A stretch of 5,227 bases of DNA. Source: Devosia sp. (GTDB lineage Bacteria; Pseudomonadota; Alphaproteobacteria; Rhizobiales; Devosiaceae). The position numbers were made by a program, and so were the translations under genes. The stretch lies in the NCBI GenBank assembly GCA_016793415.1, contig JAEUMC010000263.1, positions 1-5,227 on the forward strand, given 5' to 3'. The notes under the pieces were generated by a model. The model worked only from the letters and a program-made list of their open reading frames with translations. It made no database searches and was not told where the DNA came from. Of the stretch, positions 1 to 5,227 are shown in pieces; position 1 is the first letter of the stretch; each line of letters starts with the position of its first letter.

Positions 1-1405
<1,405 letters not shown>

Positions 1406-1466
1406 TCAGGTCTGCAGGTCCGCTGGAATCGGTCTAGCGGATCGGGTGCTCATACCCAAGGGAAAT

Positions 1467-1480
1467 GGCTATTTTTAGCC
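1467..1480. promoter_or_regulatory. AT-rich pocket with small hairpin upstream of gyrB
   Basis: GGCTA–TTTT–TAGCC is a perfect 5-bp stem with a 4-base loop, set in the most AT-rich stretch of the recF–gyrB gap (about 1463–1495). It lies 74 bases before the gyrB start. AT-rich DNA in such a GC-rich window often marks a promoter or leader element, but no clear -10/-35 pair fits, so the role is an inference. Confidence 0.25.
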
Positions 1481-1554
1481 CGTTTTACAAGGCTTAGGGG
1501 CTGGGTTGCGGCTGGGTTCGGCGCCATCGGGACCCATCACCTCCAACCCACCGA

Positions 1555-1648
1555 CGTCATTCCCGCGCAGGCGGGAACCTAGTGGGATGCTGCAGCGCTG
1601 GCGGAGGCTGAGGGATCGCACTGGGTCCCCGCCTTCGCGGGGATGACG
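1555..1648. repeat. REP/MITE-like interspersed inverted repeat
   Basis: Two 29-base arms, 1555–1583 and 1620–1648, are inverted repeats of each other with 25 of 29 positions matching; a 36-base centre (1584–1619) separates them. Each arm is also a small hairpin in itself: cccgcgcaggcggg in the left arm and ccccgccttcgcgggg in the right. When translated the arms give strings such as VIPAQAGT and SPRRRGPS. From memory these recur as spurious protein ends in many proteobacterial genomes, which marks this as a member of a common noncoding dispersed family. It lies 30 bases past the recF stop and could fold in the recF transcript. Copy number elsewhere cannot be seen from here. Confidence 0.75.
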
Positions 1649-1678
1649 CCGGTGAAAAATCGAGCGCTTGTCGCCCCG

Positions 1679-2806
1679 CTAGCCCGGCTCCCGACTGAGC
1701 CGCCCGTCCCTGACGATCACCCGCTGCGCGCCATCGGCCAAGGCCTCGAACAGCATGGGGTCGGTGCCGGTCATGAAGCACTGCGTGCCGAGGCTGTCGA
1801 GCGCGGCGAACAAGGCGGCACGGCGGCCCGGATCGAGATGCGCCGCCACTTCGTCGAGCAAGAGGAACGGGGTGATGCCGGCGGAGCGCTTCACCAGTCG
1901 CGCGTGGGCAAGGATCAGCCCGATCAGCAGCGCCTTCTGTTCGCCGGTGGAGCCGAGGGCCGCGGGCATGTCCTTCTGCGCATGGCGCACTTCGAGATCG
2001 ATGCGGTGGGGGCCGACGAGGGTCCGGCCTGCAGCGCGATCGAGGTAGCTGTTCGAGCGCCACAGCGCCCTGAGATCGGCCTCGAGCGCCGCCGAGGACT
2101 GGGCCTCGTGCCGATCTTCGAACAGCGGCGTCAGCGCCAGCCGGGCAGCGGGAAAGTTGGCCTCGTCGACCCCTGCCGCAATGAGCGCCTGCAGCTCGCC
2201 GAGACTGTCGGCGCGGGAGAAATGCACGGCCGCAGCGGCGGCGGCCATCTGCGCCTCGACCGCATCGATCCAGATCGGATCGGCATCCTCATCGAGCAGC
2301 CGGTTGCGCTGCCGCATGGTCTTTTCGAAGTCCGATACCTGGGCCGAGTGGCCGGGGAGCAGCGTCGTCACCAGCCGATCAAGGAAGCGCCGGCGGTCGC
2401 TGGCCGGGCCGGTGAACAACCCATCCATTGCCGGGGTGAGCCAGAGCACGCGCAGATAGGCGCTCATCTCCTCGATGGTCCGGGCATTGGCGCCGTTGAT
2501 GCGCACCCGCCGCCCGCCTTCCGGCCCACCGGCGCCGGTGCCGATATCGACGGGCCCCTCGGGGGTCTCGACCGTCGCCGCCACGGCCCACAGCCCGTCA
2601 GAACCCTGCGCCGCCACATCCTCGAACGGGGCGCCGCGCAGGCCGCGCCCGGGCGACAGCAATGACACAGCCTCGAGCAGGTTGGTCTTGCCGGCGCCGT
2701 TCGAGCCGACCAGCACCAGGTGCCGCCCGTCGAGATCGAGCGCCGCCGACGCATAGTTGCGGAAGTGGGACAGGCGGAGCCGGGAAATGTGGCGGGACGG
2801 GTGCAT
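1679..2806 (-). CDS. recF: DNA replication and repair protein RecF
   Basis: RecF is an SMC/ABC-like ATPase that acts with RecO and RecR to load RecA at single-strand gaps and stalled forks. The protein has 375 residues (E. coli 357). Visible in order: FRNY near the N-terminus (15–18), Walker A GSNGAGKT (34–41), the family-typical RRRFLDR (138–144), an alanine run (about 188–193), TLVGPHRIDL (262–271), the ABC signature STGEQK (286–291), and Walker B LLLDE (315–319) followed by the D-loop AAHLD. All ATPase motifs are intact. The ATG at 2806 is the only reasonable start: the open frame upstream comes from a 7-bp tandem repeat with no ATG, GTG or TTG before a stop, and this start puts Walker A near its usual position. 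No Shine–Dalgarno-like sequence is visible before it. The gene follows dnaN after 80 bases on the same strand and may be co-transcribed with it. The stop is followed 30 bases later by an inverted-repeat element. Confidence 0.97.
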   Translation of the reverse strand: MHPSRHISRLRLSHFRNYASAALDLDGRHLVLVGSNGAGKTNLLEAVSLLSPGRGLRGAPFEDVAAQGSDGLWAVAATVETPEGPVDIGTGAGGPEGGRRVRINGANARTIEEMSAYLRVLWLTPAMDGLFTGPASDRRRFLDRLVTTLLPGHSAQVSDFEKTMRQRNRLLDEDADPIWIDAVEAQMAAAAAAVHFSRADSLGELQALIAAGVDEANFPAARLALTPLFEDRHEAQSSAALEADLRALWRSNSYLDRAAGRTLVGPHRIDLEVRHAQKDMPAALGSTGEQKALLIGLILAHARLVKRSAGITPFLLLDEVAAHLDPGRRAALFAALDSLGTQCFMTGTDPMLFEALADGAQRVIVRDGRLSREPG

Positions 2807-2809
2807 CAG

Positions 2810-2837
2810 CGAGTAGTGAGTAGCGAATAGCGAGTAG
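2810..2837. repeat. Four tandem 7-bp units abutting the recF start
   Basis: Read on the plus strand, four successive heptamers are cgagtag, tgagtag, cgaatag and cgagtag, without gaps. The last recF-side base is only 3 nt from the ATG (2806–2804). On the minus strand the same DNA reads in frame into RecF as Tyr-Ser-Leu-Phe-Ala-Thr-His-Tyr-Ser-Leu. I recall similar strings from intergenic repeats in Hyphomicrobiales. The repeat occupies the position where the recF ribosome binding site should be. Confidence 0.85.
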
Positions 2838-2857
2838 GGAAAGAACCCCTATTCGCT
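2829..2857. repeat. Hairpin formed by inverted copy of the 7-bp repeat
   Basis: The 11-base arms 2829–2839 and 2847–2857 pair with one G·T wobble or mismatch, around a 7-base loop. An alternative pairing uses a perfect 9-bp inverted repeat, 2822–2830 with 2849–2857. The right arm is an inverted ctattcgct copy of the heptamer repeat, and a further ctattcgc lies at 2870–2877. Between dnaN and recF in a same-strand cluster it could attenuate or process the transcript. No T tract follows on the minus strand in the usual terminator position. Confidence 0.6.
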
Positions 2858-2886
2858 GCGCGCCATTGGCTATTCGCCCGGCGCGC
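2858..2886 (-). terminator. GC-rich hairpin directly after the dnaN stop
   Basis: The 7-base arms gcgcgcc (2858–2864) and ggcgcgc (2880–2886) are perfect inverted repeats around a 15-base loop, which has its own short ggc/gcc pairing. The element touches the dnaN stop codon (2889–2887). It lacks a following U tract on the minus strand, so it is more likely a 3'-end stabiliser or partial attenuator than a classical intrinsic terminator. Confidence 0.3.
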
Positions 2887-4005
2887 CTAGACCCGCATCG
2901 GCATCAGCACATAGAGCGCCTTGGCGTCGCCATCCTCGCGCACCAGGGTGGGCGAGCCCGCGTCGTTGAACAGGAACACGGCGTTCTCCGAGCGGATCTG
3001 GCCGATGATGTCGAGCAGGTAGCGGGCGTTGAAGCCGATCTCGAAGCTCTCGGGCTCGAACTCGACCGCCAGCTCTTCGCTGGCCGTGCCGTGGTCAGGA
3101 TTGGTGACCGACAGCTCGAGCTGGCCTTCCTTCATCGACAGTTTCACCGCCTTGCCGCCGCGATCCGACGCGATGGTCGAGACGCGATCCACCGCCGTGG
3201 CGAAGGTCTGCTTGTCGACGTTCATCTGCTTGTCGTTGTTCTTGGGCGTCACCCGGTCGTAGTCGGGGAAGGTGCCCTCGATCAGTTTACTCAGCAGCAC
3301 CACGCTACCCAGCGTGATGCGGATCTTGGTGTCAGAGAGCTCGACCTCGACGTCGCCCTCGGCGCCTTCGAGCAGCTTCTGCACTTCCGACACGGTCTTC
3401 TTGGGCACGATGATGCCCGGCATGCCCTTGGCGCCTGCTGGCGCGTCGGACTCGGCGCGCGCCATGCGATGGCCGTCGGTGGCGACGGCGCGCAATGTCG
3501 GCGTACCGCCGACATCAAGCATGTGCATGTAGATGCCGTTGAGGTAGTAGCGCGTCTCCTCGTTGGAGATGGCGAACTGGGTGCGCTCGATCAGTTCGCG
3601 CAGCGTCGGCGCGGGAACCGAGAAGGTGTGAGTGAAGGTGCCGGATTTCAGATCCGGGAAGCTGTCGGGCGACAGGCACGCGAGGTGGAAGCGCGAACGG
3701 CCGGAGGTCACCAGCAACTGCTCGGTGCCTTCGTTCTCGAGCCGCACTTCGGCACCGTCGGAGAGCTTCCTGACGATTTCGTAGAGCGTGTGGGCGGGCA
3801 CCGTGGTGGTGCCGGCCTGGCCGACCATCGCCGGCACGCTTTCCGTCACCTCGATATCGAGGTCGGTAGCGCGCAGGTCGAGCTTGCCGTCGGAAGCCTT
3901 GAGCAGCACGTTGGCGAGGATGGGGTAGGTGTTGCGGCGCTCCACCACGCGATGGACGTGCCCCAGCGACTTGAGCAGATGGTTGCGCTCGAGAGTGACT
4001 TTCAT
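2887..4005 (-). CDS. dnaN: DNA polymerase III beta subunit (sliding clamp)
   Basis: DnaN is the homodimeric ring that tethers DNA polymerase III and many repair proteins to DNA; with Hda-type proteins it also stimulates ATP hydrolysis by DnaA. The 372 residues (E. coli 366) cover the three clamp domains, about 1–125, 130–250 and 252–372. The peptide-binding cleft is conserved: ATDGHR (175–180), P248 and R252 in FPDYDRV, N326 and Y329 in FNARYLL, and the C-terminal MPMR (368–371) followed by a final Val. LSPDSFPDL (111–119) matches the end of domain 1. RRNTYPIL (23–30) has Tyr where Ile is more usual. The start ATG at 4005 gives the canonical MKVTLER N-terminus; AGGGG 10 nt upstream can serve as ribosome binding site. 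The gene lies between the small frame downstream of dnaA and recF, all on one strand. Its leader carries repeated G tracts. No sign of damage. Confidence 0.98.
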   Translation of the reverse strand: MKVTLERNHLLKSLGHVHRVVERRNTYPILANVLLKASDGKLDLRATDLDIEVTESVPAMVGQAGTTTVPAHTLYEIVRKLSDGAEVRLENEGTEQLLVTSGRSRFHLACLSPDSFPDLKSGTFTHTFSVPAPTLRELIERTQFAISNEETRYYLNGIYMHMLDVGGTPTLRAVATDGHRMARAESDAPAGAKGMPGIIVPKKTVSEVQKLLEGAEGDVEVELSDTKIRITLGSVVLLSKLIEGTFPDYDRVTPKNNDKQMNVDKQTFATAVDRVSTIASDRGGKAVKLSMKEGQLELSVTNPDHGTASEELAVEFEPESFEIGFNARYLLDIIGQIRSENAVFLFNDAGSPTLVREDGDAKALYVLMPMRV

Positions 4006-4068
4006 AAACCCAAAACCCCTACCGTGCCCGGCAAAAACCCGGCAAAACCAAGCGGAAACCGGGCTGCG

Positions 4069-4096
4069 ACATTACAATCCAAGGGGCAAAAGGCAA
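4069..4096 (-). promoter_or_regulatory. Weak candidate promoter for dnaN
   Basis: On the minus strand TTGCCT (4096–4091) and TAATGT (4074–4069) are 16 bases apart. The first matches TTGACA at 4 of 6 positions and the second TATAAT at only 3 of 6. It lies about 64 bases before the dnaN start, in a sensible place, but matches this weak are expected by chance. Confidence 0.2.
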
Positions 4097-4144
4097 GGGC
4101 GCGCGCGGCCGCAGGCCAGCTATCCCTAGACAAAATGCGCACCG

Positions 4145-4162
4145 GACGGCGTGGGCGCCGTC
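4145..4162 (-). terminator. Hairpin just after the small frame, before dnaN
   Basis: GACGGCG (4145–4151) and CGCCGTC (4156–4162) form a perfect 7-bp stem with a 4-base loop. On the minus strand it begins 2 bases after the TAG of the small reading frame and is followed about 9 bases later by a short run ATTTTG. This is a poor but possible intrinsic terminator, and its position fits the end of a transcript coming from dnaA. Confidence 0.4.
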
Positions 4163-4164
4163 GG

Positions 4165-4407
4165 CTAGCGCTTCTGGCCGTTGAGCGCCTGTTCCATCGC
4201 CTCGAGACGCCGTTCGGCATCCTCGGCATCGAGGCGCGCCAACATTTCGTGCCAGGCCCGGTCGGGCGGCAGCGGCTGGGGTTCCGGACGCGCCCCGAGA
4301 TCGAGGCGCTTCAGACCTTTTCTGATCCGCAGCAACAGCCGCGGAGTTCTACGCGATACCGGCAACGCTACTAACCTACTCAGAAACCCTACTGGGTCGA
4401 AACTCAA
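4165..4407 (-). CDS. Small hypothetical protein between dnaA and dnaN; start uncertain
   Basis: I do not recognise this protein. The frame gives up to 80 residues from TTG at 4407, which directly follows an in-frame TGA. The C-terminal 48 codons look coding: about 81% end in G or C, as in the neighbours, and residues from about 50 on form a likely charged amphipathic helix (WHEMLARLDAEDAERRLEAM). The first 32 codons are different, with about 56% G/C ends and rarer codons such as AGT, AGG, TTA and AGA, so the real start may lie inside, for example TTG at codon 15 or 25 or the ATG at codon 54. No good ribosome binding site separates these. A hairpin begins 2 bases after the stop, which supports a real 3' end. 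It shares the strand of dnaA and dnaN. No signal peptide or membrane span is seen. It may be a small conserved gene, a truncated remnant, or chance. Confidence 0.4.
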   Translation of the reverse strand: MSFDPVGFLSRLVALPVSRRTPRLLLRIRKGLKRLDLGARPEPQPLPPDRAWHEMLARLDAEDAERRLEAMEQALNGQKR

Positions 4408-4465
4408 TCAGTCGCCGGATGGTTCAACCGGCGGCGCCCTCTCCCTGAGGAGAGGGCCGCAACTT
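4408..4465 (-). other. dnaA–small frame spacer with two hairpins
   Basis: These 58 bases after the dnaA stop are almost entirely inverted repeats. A second hairpin, beyond the strong one listed separately, has arms cgccgg (4413–4418) and ccggcg (4428–4433) around a 9-base loop. There is no ATG or GTG start for the downstream frame in it. Confidence 0.6.
4436..4457 (-). terminator. Strong hairpin downstream of dnaA
   Basis: GCCCTCTCC (4436–4444) and GGAGAGGGC (4449–4457) form a perfect 9-bp stem with a 4-base loop, 8 bases past the dnaA stop. No U run follows on the minus strand, so termination would have to be partial or Rho-assisted. The ccctctcc…ggagaggg core resembles dispersed intergenic repeats common in proteobacteria. 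Confidence 0.5.
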
Positions 4466-5227
4466 TCATTCTTCGAGCATGCGCTTCAATAGTTCGATCT
4501 CCTGCGCCAGCTCGCCGTCGTCCTTGATCATCTGCTCGACCTTGCGGACCGAGTGCAGCACCGTGGTGTGGTCGCGACCACCGAACCGCCGGCCGATTTC
4601 CGGCAGCGAGCGCGAGGTCAGGGCCTTGGCCAGATACATGGCGATCTGGCGCGGGCGGACCACGTCGCGCGAGCGGCGCGACGAGAGCAGGTCGTTGCGC
4701 GGCACCTTGTAGTGGCGCGACACGATCCGAAGGATGTCTTCGATGCGAACCCGGCGGGCATCGCGCTGGCGCACCAGGTCGGCGAGCGTGCGCTCGGCGA
4801 GCGCCACGGTGATCGGCTCCTTGGTCAGCTGGTTGGCAGCCAGGAGGCGATTGACCGCCCCGTCGAGATCGCGGCCATGGCTCACCACGACACGCGCCAC
4901 GTAGTCGAGCACCGCCGGCGCGAAATGCGCATCGGAGAAGCGGGAGACGGCCTGCTCGGCGCGCCGGGTGACAATGGCGCGGCGGAGGTCGAGGTCGAAC
5001 GAGTTGATCGGCACCACCAGCCCGCCCGAGAGGCGCGAGCGGACGCGCTCGTCGAGCATTTCGAGGTCGCGCGGCGGCGCATCGCCGGCCACCACCACCT
5101 GCTTGGCGCCGGTAAGGAGCGTCCCCAGCGTGTGGCCGAACTCGGTAGCCGATTTGCCCTGCAGGAACTGCATGTCGTCGATCAGCAACAGGTCGACGCG
5201 GCGCAGCCACTCCTTGAAGCCGAGCGC
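4466..5227 (-). CDS. dnaA: Chromosomal replication initiator DnaA, C-terminal 253 residues (5' end outside window)
   Basis: DnaA is the AAA+ ATPase that binds DnaA boxes at oriC, forms a filament and melts the origin. The frame is open to the right window edge; the missing part holds domains I–II and Walker A. In the fragment: Walker [11 protein letters not shown] (13–22), sensor I around [13 protein letters not shown], the arginine-finger region DERVRSRL, sensor [14 protein letters not shown], and domain IV with [21 protein letters not shown] leading to the DnaA signature [12 protein letters not shown] (216–227), whose Arg-Asp-His-Thr-Thr residues contact the DnaA box. The protein ends in MLEE before TGA (4468–4466). 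In many alphaproteobacteria oriC is not next to dnaA, and I see no clear DnaA box in the gaps here. A strong hairpin follows 8 bases after the stop. Internal TTG or ATG codons near the window edge are not the start, because the homology continues upstream. Confidence 0.98.
   Translation of the reverse strand, partial: ALGFKEWLRRVDLLLIDDMQFLQGKSATEFGHTLGTLLTGAKQVVVAGDAPPRDLEMLDERVRSRLSGGLVVPINSFDLDLRRAIVTRRAEQAVSRFSDAHFAPAVLDYVARVVVSHGRDLDGAVNRLLAANQLTKEPITVALAERTLADLVRQRDARRVRIEDILRIVSRHYKVPRNDLLSSRRSRDVVRPRQIAMYLAKALTSRSLPEIGRRFGGRDHTTVLHSVRKVEQMIKDDGELAQEIELLKRMLEE

Larger units (their letters stand above)
4006..4164 (-). promoter_or_regulatory. dnaN leader region with G tracts and direct repeat
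   Basis: This 159-base gap has no gene. Just before the dnaN ATG the minus strand has four G runs (complements of 4038–4040, 4027–4029, 4016–4019 and 4009–4011) separated by 8, 7 and 4 bases, a pattern close to a G-quadruplex motif. Two of the runs belong to a 10-base direct repeat, cccggcaaaa on the plus strand (4027–4036 and 4038–4047). The third run, AGGGG, is also the best Shine–Dalgarno candidate. A regulatory role is inferred. Confidence 0.4.

Noticed and set aside
1500..1521. Two 11-base units around gctgggtt as a regulatory iteron pair
   Set aside because: Only two imperfect copies, with no further copies nearby; too little to support a binding-site array.
1557..2063. 168-residue minus-strand frame overlapping the recF 3' end and the repeat
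   Set aside because: It is a shifted frame of recF that runs on into the repeat and ends in the repeat-derived SPRRRGPS string.
1643..2665. 340-residue plus-strand open frame opposite recF
   Set aside because: It is a shadow of recF, starts inside the repeat arm region and has no recognisable domain.
4006..4164. Replication origin (DnaA boxes) next to dnaA or dnaN
   Set aside because: I looked for TTATCCACA-like boxes on both strands in the gaps and saw none convincing; there is also no clear AT-rich unwinding element.
2866..4374. 502-residue plus-strand open frame opposite dnaN and the small frame
   Set aside because: The reverse strand codes a full, motif-complete DnaN, and the plus frame is His/Arg/Ala-rich low-information sequence typical of GC-rich shadows.
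4366..4382. ctactaacctactcag resembling the recF heptamer repeat
   Set aside because: The units are not regularly spaced and match poorly; chance similarity is enough.
4404..5210. 268-residue minus-strand frame overlapping dnaA
   Set aside because: It is the +1 shifted shadow of dnaA and is Arg/Ala/Pro-rich with no motif; the true frame has all DnaA motifs.

Overview
The window holds a dnaA–dnaN–recF–gyrB replication and repair cluster, all read from the minus strand, so gene order runs from right to left. The base composition is very GC-rich and coding third positions are mostly G or C. The DnaA, DnaN and GyrB sequences look alphaproteobacterial, and this gene order is known in Hyphomicrobiales (Rhizobiales). 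I would place it there, perhaps near Devosia-like lineages, but genus is not decidable from this sequence alone. The interspersed repeats between the genes also resemble families familiar from alphaproteobacterial genomes.

Layout in transcription order. (1) The 3' two-thirds or less of dnaA enters at the right edge (window end to 4466): Walker B, sensors and the DNA-binding domain. (2) A 58-base spacer carries two hairpins. (3) A small unrecognised reading frame lies at 4407–4165 and is followed at once by a hairpin. (4) A 159-base leader with repeated G tracts comes before dnaN. (5) dnaN, complete, 4005–2887. (6) An 80-base spacer is built largely from hairpins and a 7-bp tandem repeat that runs up to the recF start. 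(7) recF, complete, 2806–1679. (8) A 285-base gap holds a REP/MITE-like inverted repeat, an AT-rich pocket and a cluster of GANTC sites. (9) gyrB, from a TTG start at 1393, runs off the left edge after the first part of its TOPRIM domain.

Together the genes cover initiation (DnaA), processivity (DnaN, which also takes part in regulatory inactivation of DnaA in bacteria), gap repair (RecF) and supercoiling (GyrB). The coding genes look ordinary and intact. I found no mobile-element gene, CRISPR, RNA gene, toxin–antitoxin or defence system. No convincing new system is visible. The points worth a second look lie in the intergenic DNA: repeat invasion next to the recF start, the small frame between dnaA and dnaN, the G-tract leader of dnaN, and the GANTC cluster at gyrB. 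The large plus-strand reading frames opposite these genes are antisense shadows.
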